Notes: a model not told the origin generated them from the sequence alone. 64,000 nucleotides of DNA from Posidonia oceanica (GCA_037176725.1 JAZBRS010000011.1:9114001-9178000), one strand, 5' to 3'; positions 11,640 to 24,073 are shown, counted from the first letter of the stretch. Numbers and translations are program-made.

Positions 11640-12592
11640 GTTTTTCACCACCTTGGTGCCTTTGTTCCATTGTTTATTGATCAACATCTCGTCCCTTTTC
11701 TAACTTCAACCACAGACAAAAATTATTATCCTCATCTTGTTTCCCATTTCTATGCCAATTTAGGAATCTTAGAGTATGTTTGTGAGTCTTTTGTCTTAGG
11801 AGTTTCTTTACCATTTGATGAAAATCTTCTAGGAAAAATTTTAGATATTCATCCACTAGTTTAGATCTCAGTGTCACTTTTGAAGAATTGGGATGGTCAT
11901 TTCAAGATATAAATAAATCCAATTCCATCAACAAAAGGTCATCCTTCAAACCAACAAAAATCAACTAACTAACGAAACCATCTAGAATTATTGCTTACAT
12001 TGTGGCACCCAATCTTATTCAAAAGAAGGGCCACAATGATGAGCTTAGTGAAATGATTTGTAAGGCTATATATGCTATTACAAAGAAAATTCCGATCAAT
12101 TGGGCTAGAGTTTTGATTTACTGTATGGAACATGTCAAAACCAAACTCTTCTATGGTCCTTCACTCACTAGCTTGTTTGAGAATTTTAGTGTACCACTCC
12201 AAAATGAACCATCTCTATCAGTCAAAACCAAAAATTTAGACTCTTTTGCTATAGAGAAAATGGAACAAGCACTAGAGAGGACAAAAACTCTGAAGTCCAT
12301 GAAATCTTCTCATGGATCATCCTCTAAAGAGTCAGTTGTAGAAGTGAATGAAGAGAGTTCTGAAGATGAGGATCAACAGAACAAATAACAAATTGATACT
12401 CTTCGCTCCCAAATAGCCGACATGCAGCTGAGACAAGAACAATTCTTTAAACAAACTTGTGATTGGCGAGATGAGTTTACTCAGAACGTGAATCAACAAA
12501 TGGCTCAGCTCGGTGCAAAGATGGACAGCTACCATTTGGAGAATATGAGGCACTTCTATCAACCTCCTCCTCCACCACCAGGATTAGGATAG
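11640..12592 (+). pseudogene. ORF3 of element C (SIRE extra 3' ORF), decayed
   Basis: The sequence resembles the ORF at 57130-58230 in element E: shared stretches include KNYYPHLVS, the block ...KIPINWARVLIY...KLFYGPSLTSLF, an acidic serine-rich stretch (near 12310-12380), a coiled-coil-like segment and a polyproline end at 12560-12590. The middle block looks like the plant-specific domain often annotated 'putative plant transposon protein' (from memory, unverified). It is broken by a frameshift between about 11864 and 12002 and an in-frame TAA at 12386-12388; the frame then continues to TAG at 12590-12592. No start codon is evident since the 5' end was fused to the LTR remnant. Function is unknown; position after pol is where SIRE elements carry their third ORF. 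Confidence 0.7.
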
Positions 12593-13163
12593 ATTTTAAG
12601 TTTTCAAAACTATATTTGTGGTCTCATTATATCTCTATGCTATTGTGACTTATTGTAACTTTATGACTCTTGCCACTATGGATTCTTTTTGGTAAATGCA
12701 TGACTTATTGCCTATATGTGAATGTGACAAATGTCAATGCCTATATGTGTGTGCTTTAAAAGTTTATAAATGCATAATGATAATATCTTCTTGAATCAAT
12801 TTGACTCTTATTTGTGATGGTATATTGTGTTTTGTGGATTATGGCTATGATTATGAATACTCATGTTTCTTGTTGTATTTATGCTCTATGTTACACTTTA
12901 TACAAGCATTTAATTAATGTATATGCAAATCATAAAAAAATCACTTAAGTTCATGAATCCCTGAAAAACAGCATACCGAAAAATTTCGGTCTACTGTTTT
13001 TTTCTGAATGTTGGATTTCTTACTTTAGACAACCTGAAGCGATCAAGTTGATTACTATATCATATTTTGGGATTAGTAAATCATATTGGAGAAAATATAC
13101 ATATTAACTATGGATTATAAGGCATTTTTAAATTTAAGAATGATGCAATCACTATGGGTGAGA
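12593..13163 (+). mobile_element. Element C internal 3' region, part 1, non-coding
   Basis: AT-rich sequence between ORF3 and the nested solo LTR. It holds one degenerate dyad at about 12977-12998 (ACCGAAAAATTTCGGT). Nothing else is recognised. Confidence 0.6.
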
Positions 13164-13168
13164 AAATG

Positions 13169-16100
13169 TGTAATATCCAGGTTTTTTGGAATCTAGCGGG
13201 TAATTTTAGCACGAGTAATTAGTGAGAATATCTGGTGTAATTTTTGGGAGTTGTTTGGGAGATTTACAGTTTGTGAGAAGGAGGAGATTTGCACAATTTT
13301 TGTGCAAAAAGTTGATTAAAGAAAGTAATGGGAGACATGCCTTCGAGCCATGCATCGCCATCTTCTACTGCAATTCTGGGGCGGTTGTCGGGGAAGGCTC
13401 GAGAAGGAGGAGATGGTCGAGCATCTAGAGACTTCTTCCTTCTTCTTCTCCTTCACCTTCTTCCCCTGAGTTCTCCTCCTCCCTTCTTGAATTAGTGAGA
13501 GAGCGAGAGTGGTGAGAGAGATGGAGGACCCGAGCATCTCCTCTGTCCAGTGGGGAACTCCGGTTGACACCAAGGGATTTCATCACCGATGAACCCCCGC
13601 CCATCGTATGGTGCGCTCGTGAAGGTGAGTTTGGTTTCTTAGTGCTCCGGGTTTCTTCTTCCTCCTTGCATGGTGCTAACCTCTTACTGTGGGTTGCCAT
13701 GGAAATGGGTGCAGTGGGCTCGAGGCTGTGGTGGTGAGCTCTAATCATCTTCCTGGTGTTGTGGCGGGCTCAAGAAGAGTCTTGTGAAGCTCAGGCTAGG
13801 AGGTGGTCACCAACAGTTCAAGTGAGTGGTCGGCGTTGAGTGGAGAGCTTCAGTGCAAACTGTGAGGTGCACACCAACTTTTCCTCTTCAATTTTGCTTA
13901 GAAATGATGTAGGAATGTTGTTTAGCATGTCTTGAATGCTTGATAGAGATTTCATGATTTTAGGAGATTTTTCCATGATTTTTACAGTAATTTACGGGGT
14001 TGCTTGCTTGCAGGTGAACAGTAAAATAGTTTGTACCCTTTGCCTTTGGATTTTGATAACTTGAGCTACGGTTATCGAAATGCTTTGATTCTTATCCCAT
14101 ATGGTAGATGACTTGGAATGCTTCATTTTAGTTATTTTTGTGCAATTTATGGTTGCATGTGGTGAGACCAGTTTGAGTTCCCAAATCGAGCGATTTTTTG
14201 GGTTCGCTGCATTCTATCAGATTTTTATCTGAGTTTTTTTACTGTTGCACGGGTTAGATGTGTGGGTGGTTTGCGTGGGGTTTCTGCACAGTTTTCCAAG
14301 CACAACTGGTGCCTGTGGGCACCCTTGGGGTGCCCAGCAGGATCAGTTTGGCCTGGCATGGGCCAGACCAGATCCAGGAGAGTGTGCCTGGATCTTGTAG
14401 AGGCTTAAAATCTGATTTTTTGGGCTTTATGAAGAGTTTTGTGGAGTGAAGTGAATCTTTGTCTTTTAAGACATTAGCCTGATTTGCTGATATAGGAATC
14501 TATTGGCATTTTATAAAATACATTAGGGCAATATGATAATTAGGAAAATCATTAGAGACTAGTTAAGAATTGCCTAAAATGAATTAGCAAGATCCCACTT
14601 GTGTTAAAGTTGCAATTAAAAGACTAAACAACCTAGAAATGCTAAGGTTTTCCCTAATTGGTCTAGACGGACATTAAGGAACATGTTAATCTAGGATTAG
14701 ACCTTGGCACCAGGACTTAGTGTTCTGGGTGCAATTTGTGTGGGTGCTCGGTCTCGTAAGTACCTTGGGACTTTGGGATCGGTGCTTTGTTTCTGGTTGG
14801 TGTCTCCTAGGTAAATGATATACCCAGAAGGTGCCTATGTTTCTCTGTTGTGTGTGTTTTGAGGTGTGGTTTCTAGGCTTGACAAAGGAGCTGTCAAGGC
14901 TATGTTTTAAGCTGTGATTTTAGCTCGTGATTTTGTGCTGTGCTAGGTACTGTGTTTCGTGGTGTTTTGTATTATCATTTAAGGATTTCGAAATGATTTT
15001 CGAAAAGAGTTTTGAAAAGAAAATGCATGGGTTTGGCAAAGGTTTTGGAAAGAGTTTTCCAGTATTTTCTGTTTGTGGTGGACCAAGGTACTAGAGGGTC
15101 GTGTCGCCGGGACCAGGGGATGTGACGACATTCCTGGGTGGTCGGGCACGTTGCCTAGGTTGAGGTCCTGAGACCATGAAGCTGAGGTAAGTGTTCGTCG
15201 GATCTTGGAGGTATGATACTCCTTGATTGTCGTTCACGAGGCCGATGCTGAGGTCCACGGGTCGAGGTACCGACTGGACTTAGAGGTATGACACTCCACT
15301 TGTTCCGGGTACCGAAGACTCAGGGTACTGACTGTACATAGTGTATCGTGGCAATGGACGCAGGAGGTATGAGACCTCTGAGTAGCTGGACGTGATACCC
15401 TAGTTAGTACGGGTACACTACTTGGTGTAGACTGAGCTTGGGGATAAGGAGCTCCAAGGGTTTGGAGCACTGAGTTAGGGCATTGCGATGCACCCTGTGG
15501 TGTTTGGCCAGGCCGGGTGGACACGTGTCCCGTTGCAGGTGGTGTCCTGCTGAGAGACAGGACAAGCTTTCCAATGTGTGGTTGGCCTTTTTAAGGTTTG
15601 TAGGCTAGGACGGCTCACTCCTCCACAGGGTAATTGGCCGTGGCAGTGCAGGGACACCATGGTCGCGCCTCGGTGGACTACTTGTGGCTAGATATCGGTC
15701 GCTTGGGCCCGAGTGACGATACAGTTTGTTTGTGTGTGTGGTTGGCTGTGCTTGTGGCCGCGCCTGTGGGGCATAGGTCCTATGCTTGTGAGGCATTTTG
15801 GTTTGACTGAGCAGTGTCTCAGCGTTGACTTTTGGTTTTAGTGATTGCTGTGCTGTGTGTGTGTTCTGGATGCAATTGAAGGCATTCTGGCACGGTTGGT
15901 CGTCTAGACCACACAGAGAGTGTGTAGGACTAGATTGCTTGGTTTTGGGCTTGATTTGGCATGAGTGGCCATTTCAAGTGTGCATTATTGTTTTGAAAAG
16001 AGCATGCATATGGTTTTGAATGGAAAAGAGAAAAGATGATTTCAAAGGCATGTTTTTTAGTGGTTTGCTTTGTGGGCAATGATGTAAGCCCTGTTGTGGC

Positions 16101-16468
16101 ATCCAAGAGTAATGTCTGTGTTTGTTGCTTGTGGTAGGATTACGCCTGTTTCCTCGATGTTGTTTATCGAGCTGTTTGTATGCATAGGTGGGGTGTGTGC
16201 TGGGTGACCTATTGAATGGTCACTCACATGTGTTTTGTTTCTGTTATTGGCAGGTGCAGGATAGGAGCTGGAGTTGCTAGTGCACATAGGAAATGAGTCA
16301 CACTGCCACACATCAAGGGTTCTGGGTAAGTGAGTTATTTAAGTTTATTTTATTTTTACTTTATAGTGATTGTGAGAATTTTGATCTATTGTTCAGGAAT
16401 GCTAGTATATATAAAATAAAAAAAAATAGTAGCTAGGTTGAGAGGTAACGACTTGGGGGTCGTTACAA
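13169..16468 (+). mobile_element. Family-2 solo LTR (3300 bp) with AAATG duplication
   Basis: Starts TGTAATATCCAGG, ends GGGTCGTTACA, flanked by AAATG at 13164-13168 and 16469-16473. Its end region (about 16190-16468) is the reverse of 6008-6290. Orientation is inferred from the primer site next to the corresponding end of element D. It contains no coding domain. A hairpin-like TTTGCACAA/TTGTGCAAA lies at about 13287-13308, and a dyad-rich cluster lies at 14300-14400 (GGGGTGCCC, GGGCACCC, GATCCAGG, CCTGGATC), about the offset where other copies carry different words. A TATATATAAAA occurs at about 16409. Confidence 0.85.
14295..14402. repeat. Dyad-rich cluster in family-2 solo LTR
   Basis: Short inverted words are packed here: GTGCC/GGCAC, GGGCACC/GGGTGCCC, TGGCC/GGCCA, GATCCAGG/CCTGGATC. 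The cluster lies about 1.1-1.2 kb from the LTR start, matching by offset the cassette zone in the other family-2 copies, but the words are unrelated to theirs. Confidence 0.5.
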
Positions 16469-16473
16469 AATGT

Positions 16474-16777
16474 TACTTCTATTATCATTTTTTTTGCTAA
16501 TGTCAAAAAAGGGGGAGAAAATGCAATGTTACCATGTTACTATATCACTTCTTGAAGATATGCTCCAAGATAGGGGGAGCAATATTGTTTCAAGAATTAT
16601 TTGCTCAACATAACATTGTATTGAAATTGTATAATATTATGATGAAAACCTAAATTACTACAAAAAGGGGGAGTTTTAATGATGTTTAATTTTAAATATC
16701 CATGCTTATTGATAGGGGGAGCTATATGCTAAAACAAATTTTTAAATATTTTTTGTCATCATGAAAAATGGGGAGAT
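16474..16777 (+). mobile_element. Element C internal 3' region with five purine tracts
   Basis: Five polypurine-like tracts (AAAAAAGGGGGAG, ATAGGGGGAG, AAAAAGGGGGAG, ATAGGGGGAG, AAAAATGGGGAG) at about 16503, 16572, 16664, 16713 and 16764 lead up to the 3' LTR at 16778. The last is the polypurine tract that adjoins the LTR. Multiple PPT-like copies are known in SIRE-type elements. Confidence 0.7.
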
Positions 16778-18102
16778 TGTAGGAAATATGCATATTAATA
16801 TTTAATTCTGATGATAATAAATTGATTATCTTGTTTATTTTAAGTTAATGTTATTATTTGAGAAATGTCTAGCTTGAAAAAGAAGAAATTCCAAGAAAAG
16901 ATACACAAGTGGAGATACATGAAGAAAGGAAAAGAAAACATCATGAAGGAAGAATCATGAAGACCTCTTGAAGAATGCAAGGAAGAATCAAGAAAATCAA
17001 GATTCAAGAAGCTTATTGATTTTATTGTAAAAAATTATTGATGTAATTTTTTCTATCTTTCTTTATATTTCTAGGATATGTATAATGATCTCCCAAACAA
17101 GTCAAAATCCTAGGAAAATAGGTATACCCTTGAACCAAGTAGAAAACCTTAGAAAAATCTTGCAAATAGGTTTAGGGCTGATTTCAGCATACCGCATGGG
17201 TTCGGTATACCGAAATCTGGAATATTGGGTTACCGTTGAACCTAAAGGAGAAACCTTAGAAAAATTATTAAAATAGGTTCAAGGTTGATTTCGGCATACC
17301 GGATGGGTTCGGTATACCGAAATCTGGGGCAAACGGACTTTACAACTGAGAACAACTTCAGGCTACCAAATCAAGTTCGATCTATCGAATGTGTCGACCG
17401 TTGTAAACTACAAAAGAAATTGGCCAACCAAAAATATTTCTGCATACCGATTAGCTGTTTGTAAACGTTAGAGAAAAATTTGTAGGTGTTTAACACATGT
17501 CAAAATGATTTTATTCCTATAAATATGACCCCCCTAAACCCATGTTTAGGACACCAGTTGATTCTAAGCTCATTGCACATATAGTTGAGAGGTTTCCAAG
17601 CTCTAGCACTCAATTCCCATTTAGAAAATAGTTGTTCCAAGTAAATTCCCATCATTCCCATTGAGTGAAAAAAACAAGTGAGCTTCAAATTCATACACAC
17701 TCAGTCTTATATTGTTGATTGGGAGATCAAGTTGCTTGGAGTTGTAAAGAAAGTCTTGTAAAACTACAAAAGGGATTCAACATTTCTCTGGTTGGGAGAA
17801 GGCACCGCGATTTAAGCGGGATTTGGCGAGAGGATCATCAATCAAGTAAGGATTTAAGTTTAAGGAAACTTTCAAGGGATTATTGAGGAGTGAACTAGGC
17901 CAAGGTTGGCCGAACCACTATAAATCTTTGTGTTTATTCTTCATTGTCTCTCACCCCCTTCTTGATTGCTTTATATTTCAGTTTCAAAGTTTAATTCCAT
18001 ACTTGCGCTTCTAATTTTAAAGTTAACAAAAACAAGGAATTAATTGTAAAATTACTTAGTTTCTTTATTCACCCCCCTCTAGAGAAGTCTCTCGATCCTA
18101 CA
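16778..18102 (+). mobile_element. 3' LTR of element C (about 1.3 kb)
   Basis: Begins TGTAGGAAATATGC after a purine tract and ends with the SIRE-typical CTCTAGAGAAGTCTCTCGATCCTACA-type terminus. It holds CGG-N4-CCG dyads at 17185-17452 and a TATA box TATAAATA at 17518-17525. The CAAAT duplication follows at 18103. Confidence 0.85.
17185..17525 (+). promoter_or_regulatory. Dyad array plus TATA box in element C LTR
   Basis: Copies such as GCATACCGCA, TCGGTATACCGA (17202 and 17310), TCGGCATACCGG, TCGATCTATCGA and GCATACCGAT precede TATAAATA at 17518-17525. The last dyad is about 65 bp upstream of the TATA box. This mirrors the LTRs of B and E. Confidence 0.65.
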
Positions 18103-18107
18103 CAAAT

Positions 18108-19532
18108 TTGTTAGTCTTAGAAATCCAATCATTTTTGGCTTTGGGAATCCATCTTCCATATTCTACTTTCTTAATGACAAATTCATATTTTTCATCAGTT
18201 TTAGCTCTAACAAGACCATTTATATGGAATAACATTTTTATGTACATTTTCATTTCTATACTTCCTCATATCAAGAGTTTTCTTTTTAATTGTAAACTTA
18301 CTAACATCATTAAGCAAACTTTCATTCTTGATTTTCAACAATGCTATGCCATTTTCCAAAAATATTAATTTTGCATTTCAAGATATTCAATTCATTTTTC
18401 AAAACATTATTTTCTATTTCAAATGAATTATTCTTACTTCTCAATTCATCATTTTCATTTAAAATCTTTACGTTTTCAAGAGATACATCAATAAAACTTT
18501 TGTTTAAACTTTTGCATTTAACATTCAAAGATTTATATTTTAAATAAAGATCATTAAATGCTTCAAATAGTTCATCCATAGAAAACTCAACAATATTATT
18601 TAAAGATGATACCTCACTAAAATTTGCCATGAAACACATATGAGCTACTTTACTATCGGATAAGATTTCGTCATCAGTTGAGGAGTCACTATCATTCCAT
18701 GTAGCTTGAAGAGCCTTCTTTTTCTTAATTTCTCTTTTGTCCTTCTTGTTTAAATTCATATGCCACTCCTTTTGAAATCTATCTTCCTTTAAGAATTTCT
18801 TAAACTTGTGAGTAATAAGAGCTAGATCTTCCTCTTCATCCGACTTGATAGAGGCTTTAAAAGCAATACTCTTTTTCCTTGAAGCATCTTCAAGTTCCTT
18901 CTCCTTCATTTGAACTCATAGGAAGTAAGATTTCCTATGAGGCTTTCTAATGAATATGTTGAGAGATCTTTGGCTTCCTCAATAGCGGTAGTTTTCTTCT
19001 CTCAAACCGGAGTAAGAGATCTAAGAACCTTCCTAACTTAAATCACTTGAAGACTAGCTTTTGCTAAGAGATTGTAAAGAGTTAATGATTTCATTAAATC
19101 TTGTAAACATCTTATTAATAAATTCGTATGGTTTCATTTTAAACATCTCATACTTATGAACAAATATATTGATTTTAGTCTCTTTAACTTGACTTGTTCC
19201 CTAATAAGTAACTTCTAAAACATGTCATGCTTTATGAGATGTGCTACAATTAGAAAAGCGATTAAATTGTTCTTCGCTTATAGCACAAAACAAAATATTT
19301 AACCCCTTAGCATCTAATGTAGCAAACTTTTTCTCATTTTCATTCCACTCCTTATAATTCTTTTTATTAGGAGTATATCCATTTACAACTATATTTCATA
19401 AATCAAGATTTATAAATTTAAGATATATTACCATTCTACATCTCCAATAGTTATAATTATTACATCAAAAAATAATGATCTATTTATACTTTGACCCTCT
19501 ACAATACTAATATTTGATGAAGATGAAGCCAT
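18108..19532 (-). pseudogene. gag of SIRE-like element B, broken
   Basis: On the minus strand a start codon at 19532 opens a frame matching the gag of element E (MASSSSNISIVEGQSIN versus MASTSNNAIEGQSIN). The best open part is 18322-18909, 195 codons, with ...KKFLKEDRFQKE..., a lysine-rich patch, KKKALQATWNDSDSS and an asparagine/lysine-rich coiled-coil-like C-terminal half. It is the capsid/nucleocapsid precursor of a Ty1/copia element. Frames are interrupted between 18910 and 19500, and the CCHC knuckle seen in E (44682) is not evident here. Gag is cut at 18108 by insertion of element C, and no pol continues on the other side, so B looks non-autonomous. Confidence 0.7.
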
Positions 19533-19570
19533 TATCTAGAATATGATTAAATCTAAACCTAGGTAAACAT

Positions 19571-19585
19571 GGTTCTGATACTAAT
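19571..19585 (-). other. Primer-binding site of element B
   Basis: Minus strand ATTAGTATCAGAACC, close to the SIRE-type ATTGGTATCAGAGCC complementary to tRNA-iMet. It is directly adjacent to the LTR end at 19586. Confidence 0.75.
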
Positions 19586-20770
19586 TGTAAGGATCTATAG
19601 GCTTCTCTAGAGGAGGTGAATGGAGAATTTAAGATAATCGGTAATTTAAATAACTTTATTAACAAACAAAAGTAAATAATACAAGTAATGGAGTTGAAGA
19701 TTAAACTATAAGCATGCAAAGAAGGAGATGAGAGAAATTGAAGTGCAAGTAGAAGACTAATAGTGATTCAGCCTCCCTAGCTTACTCTACTCATCGAGAA
19801 CCCCTCGAGAATTTTCCTATGCCGATCTTGATTCCGAGTCAAGATCTTGCCGCTACAATCCTTGAAGAAACCATTGCCAAAACTCTGCAAAAACTGCGAT
19901 TTTGCTCTTTACAACCCGAGAAACTAGTAGGCTTGAATGAAAAAGAAATACACTTTCAAGCACACCATTAATCTCCCAAACACAAAGGTAAGCAAGTTTA
20001 AGATAGAAGTGGAATTGGGAACTCTCTTGCTAAACTAAAAAGGGAATGGGATATACATGAAAACTCTTATCAAAATGGTAACTCTTGAAGCACTTGTGTG
20101 TGTGATTTGTTTTATGTCAAAGAGGGGTGTCTATATATAGAAAAATGGGTTTCAAGTGGTGTGTCTAACGTCCATATTGTTCCCCCAATGGCTAGTCATT
20201 CGGTATACCGAAATAAATTCAGTAGACCGAATGATTCACAGTTGTTCACAACAGACGAGCAATTCGATAAATCGAAAATATTTCGATACGCCAAATTGGT
20301 TCTCGGTTATGAACCCTGCAAGCCCAGATTTCAGTATGCCGAAAATTATTTGATATGCCTAAATGTGTCCTGAACCTATTAACTTGAATGTTTTCAATGT
20401 ACATGACTTTGGATTTTGGGCTTGGCTATTTTCCTAGGATTTTGGAGTATTTGGGAGATTATTACAAGTTCCTAGACACATGAAAAATTACATTTACATG
20501 TTTACATGAAGCTTGATTTCGTAACACACTTGATCTTCTATCTTCGTTGAGTTTTAACTTAAGATCGACTTAAGTTAACTTGAGTCTCCACAATGGCTTC
20601 ACGAGCATCAAATATCTTTACTTTGATTCTTTTTTTTTTTGCACTTAGATCTTTTTAATCCTTCCTTTCTGTACTTGGATCTTCTTGTCATATAAGACAC
20701 TAAATGATGCTCATAAAATATTTTAATCTTTGTTATCATCAAAATCAAGATGAAGCTAATTTAGCCAACA
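19586..20770 (-). mobile_element. 5' LTR of SIRE-like element B (about 1185 bp)
   Basis: The minus strand begins TGTTGGCTAAATTAGC at 20770 and ends AGATCCTTACA at 19586. It is inserted into the RNase H region of copia H; the bases beyond 20770 are GTTGT. It shares 20008-20770 with 9329-10110. It includes TATATATA at 20132-20139 and CGG-N4-CCG dyads upstream of it at about 20200-20356. Confidence 0.85.
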
Positions 20771-23375
20771 GTTGTTGCCACGGAACGATACTCAGCTTCA
20801 GCTAAGCTTCTAGATATAACAGATTGCTTCTTTGATTTCCAAGAAATAAAAGAGCTCCCAAGAAAGATGCAAAAGCCTGAAACAGAGCACCTAGTGATAG
20901 GACATGTTGCCCAATCTGAATCATAAAATGCATGTAACTTAAACTCATTAGAAGACTTGTATAAAAGACCTTGGCCTGGAGAGGATTTCAAATACCTCAA
21001 TACTCTGAGAGCTGCATCAAAGTGTGATTGAGTAGGTTGAGCCATAAACTGACTTAATAATTGAACAGATTGAGTAATATCAGGTCTAGTGATATTGAGA
21101 TAAATCAACTTCCCAATTAAGCAACGATAAGAAGTCGGATCTTTCAATAATTTACTCTTGTCATTCTTAAAATTCAACCCTGTTTCCATAGCAGTAACTG
21201 CTGATTGAGCTCCTAGCAGACCAAATTCTTTAAGTCTAGAATATACTTCCTTTGACAAAGAAAAATGCCCTTGGAAGATCTTGCAATTTCAAGGCCCAAG
21301 AAATACTTCATAGGACCTAAGTCTTTTACCTTAAATTGGGATGCCAGAAACGCCTTCAAAGAGGTATGGCTTGATGGTCGTTGCCAGAGATGACAATGTC
21401 ATCAACATATACTAGTATTGTAGTAAAAGACTGGTTATTTTTGCAAGTAAATAAATAGTAATCAGCCTGTGTTTGTATGAAACCTACTAGTTTCAAGGCA
21501 GAAGATAGCTTGGAAAACCAATTTCGAGAGGCCTACTTTAATCCATATAAGGACTTTTTAAGTTTACACACTCTTTTGTCAAATTTATCAAGATATCCTA
21601 AAGGTGGCTTCATGTACACTTCTTCATCTAAGTCACCATGTAGGAAAGCATTATTGACATCCATTTGATGAAGAGACCAACCTTTAATAGCAGCAATGGC
21701 TAACAACATTCTAACAGTCACAAGTTTCACAGCAGGAGCAAAAGTTTCATTATAATCAAAACCTTCTTGTTGTGTATATCCTTTGGCCACTAATCTTGTT
21801 TTAAACCTCTCTATGCTTCCATCTACTTTATACTTATTATAAACCCATTTACTCTCAATAGGGTGTTTGCCAGCAGGTAAATCAACTAACTCCCATGTTT
21901 GATTTGATTCTAAAGCTTCCAACTCAGATTGCATAGCTTTTACCCAATTGTCATCTAGCACAGCTTGAGTAAAAGTGGAAGGCTCAATAGTAGCAGAAAT
22001 AGCATGGACAACTTGTTTATGAGTATTGCTAATCCTATGGTATGAAACTGAATTGGATTTAGGGTGTCTTGTACTTGTAACTTCATAATGCTTTGAGGAG
22101 TGATTGGTAGTAGATTGATTGGTAGAAGGTTTAGAAATTTTAGGACAATAGAAGTCATTGAGATGTGGTGGAGGTTGAGAAATTATAGAGGATCTTCTAA
22201 TGATGGGAAGAGAATAAAGTTGAGAATTCTCAGATTCAGAAGTGGTAGAATTCGGAAAAATTAAAAGACTGATCTGAAGAGGCATTGACAAATTCAAAAG
22301 ATTGGACAAATTCAGTAAAATCTGAATTAATTGATGTTGAACTATCAACTAAGTTGAAAGAGTCAACATTAATATCAGAAGATGGAAGAGGTAGTACTAC
22401 TGAATCATATGTGGATTTACTATCTGAAAAAGGAAAAATGGATTCATGAAATACTACATCCCTACTGACAAAAAATTGGTGTGAATCAAGATCAAAAAGT
22501 TTATATCCTTTCCAGGCAAAAGGATAGCCTACAAAAACACTTCTCCTTGCTCATGTATCAAATTTATGAGAAAAGGTTGGCTTGGTAGGGAAGCATAAAC
22601 AACCAAATACCTTTAAAAGAGTGTAATTTGGTTGCTTAGAGCAAAGCTTCTCATAGGGAGTCAAATTTGACAAAAGTGGTGTAGGTGTTCTGTTGATGAG
22701 ATAAGTAGCTGCTAAAATGCACTCTCCCTAAAATTTAAGTGGGAGATTGGACTGAAGTTTCAAGGATCTAGCTATTTCCAATAGGTGTCTATGTTTTCTT
22801 TGTACCACTCCATTTTGTTGTGGAGTATAAACACAGGAATGTTGATGAATAACACCATTGGAAGAAAGAAAACTTCTCATTTCAGAAGAGAAAAATTCGG
22901 ACCCATTATCAGTCCTGATTTGCTTAACTTTAGTCTGAAATTGAGTAACAACCATGTTAAAAAATGATTTGAGTAAGAAGAAGGTTTCAGTTTTATTATT
23001 CATTAGATAAACCCAGGTACATCTAGTATAATCATCCACTATTGTAAAAAAATATTGAGCTCTTGTGTGGGAAGGATTGGAAAATTTACCCCATACATCA
23101 CAGTAAATCAACTCCCAAGTACATGGTTTGCTTGACAAGTGGAAAATGAAAACAAGAGCAGCAGCAATGGAAATTTGACTAGTGGAAAATGAAAACATGG
23201 TTTGCTTGACAAACAAACTTATTTGAATCAAAAGGAAACTGCAGATGTTTAGCTAAGAATTGAAGTCTAGTTGGAGAGACGTGTCCTAGTCTTTTGTACC
23301 ATATTAATTGAGTAGCAGCAGTGGAAACTGAAGGTTGATTTAGGTGTGGTGAAGAGGCTGAAGAAGGAGCAAGAG
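20771..23375 (-). pseudogene. pol of copia element H (integrase, RT, RNase H), decayed
   Basis: Minus-strand order: GAG-pre-integrase (23418 to about 23220, WYKRLGHVSPTRL); integrase core (about 23150-22728) with DVWG and RTDNGSEF; a linker; reverse transcriptase from 22348 ([46 protein letters not shown]) with YVDD at about 21396-21411; and RNase H (21258-20771) ending ...SLAEAEYRSVA. The third integrase catalytic residue, normally E in NGxxERxNR, reads Q (VVQRKH). Frames break between 23220 and 23150, where a CATGGTTTGCTTGACAA segment is duplicated, around 22350-22700, and around 21260-21530. RNase H is cut at 20771 by the B LTR. This was the Ty1/copia polyprotein for reverse transcription and integration. 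Confidence 0.85.
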
Positions 23376-23627
23376 TGTAACATCCTAAACCTAGCTTTTT
23401 TTTTTTTACTAAATCCAAGCAGAATCAACAAATTTAAATCTAATAAACAACTGAAATAAAACTATTCTATATGCTCACCCAGAACTCTTAATGTGTGGCA
23501 GAGTGACACCCTCCTATGTGCACTAGCAAAAGCCGCTCCTATCCTGTATCTGCCAAAAACACATAAAATAAAACACACATGAGTGATCACTCAAATGGTC
23601 ACCTAACACACACCCCAAACTCAACCA
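23376..23627 (-). mobile_element. Family-2 LTR 3'-end fragment inside copia H
   Basis: About 250 bp matching 6008-6290 (shared block with ATGTGTGGCAGAGTGACACC and CACCTAACACACACCCC). Its outer end, TGTAACATCCTAAACC on the plus strand, abuts H pol; its inner end abuts H gag. The rest of the LTR and the H sequence between gag and GAG-pre-integrase are missing, so insertion was followed by deletion. Confidence 0.75.
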
Positions 23628-23900
23628 TGAAAGCACCATATCATTACATCTCTTCCATAAGAGATATTTTTTTAGATTGTCTTCTTCAAATGGTGGAGGA
23701 AGTGATCCATCAACGAACTGGAGCTTATTTTTGGCATTCAATGCCATTCTCATTGCCCGGTTCCACGTAGAAAATTATCCCCGTTCAGCACCTTCGATAC
23801 AAGATTCATACCAGGATGATCTGAGGATTGTAGGTAGTATGGACTACGAAAATCTACCTTTGATCCTTCTCCTTTTGTCATCACCACTTCATCTTCCATT
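23628..23900 (-). pseudogene. N-terminal gag of copia H
   Basis: On the minus strand a start near 23900 (MEDEVVM...) leads to ...RMALNAKNKLQFVDGSLPPP...YLLWKRCNDMVLSW, the typical N-terminal UBN2-type gag domain of plant copia elements (compare 'RAMxxALxAKNKLGFVDG'). There is a frame break before 23753. It stops at about 23628 where a gypsy-like LTR fragment begins. The primer-binding site lies about 175 bp upstream, as expected. Confidence 0.7.
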
Positions 23901-24073
23901 GTTATATCAATTGATCAATAAAGAATACGATCAAAAATATATATATACTAGAAAAGAAAAATATTTCCAGGATGAACAGACCCAATCAAAATCTATTGTC
24001 AGCAGAAGACAATTAACAGCCTTGTATTATGATCAACTATGATTGCTCCTGTCATGATCGGATCTTGAACTCT

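Larger units (their letters stand above)
11480..18102 (+). mobile_element. SIRE-like copia element C with CAAAT target duplication
   Basis: Bounded by LTRs beginning TGTAGGAAATATGC (11480 and 16778) and ending CTCGATCCTACA (18102), with CAAAT at 11475-11479 and 18103-18107. It is inserted in gag of element B in the opposite orientation. The internal part has only a decayed ORF3-type frame; gag and pol are missing through a deletion running from inside the 5' LTR. A 3300-bp solo LTR (13169-16468) is nested inside. The 138 bp that can be compared between its LTRs show about two differences, suggesting a fairly recent insertion. Confidence 0.85.
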
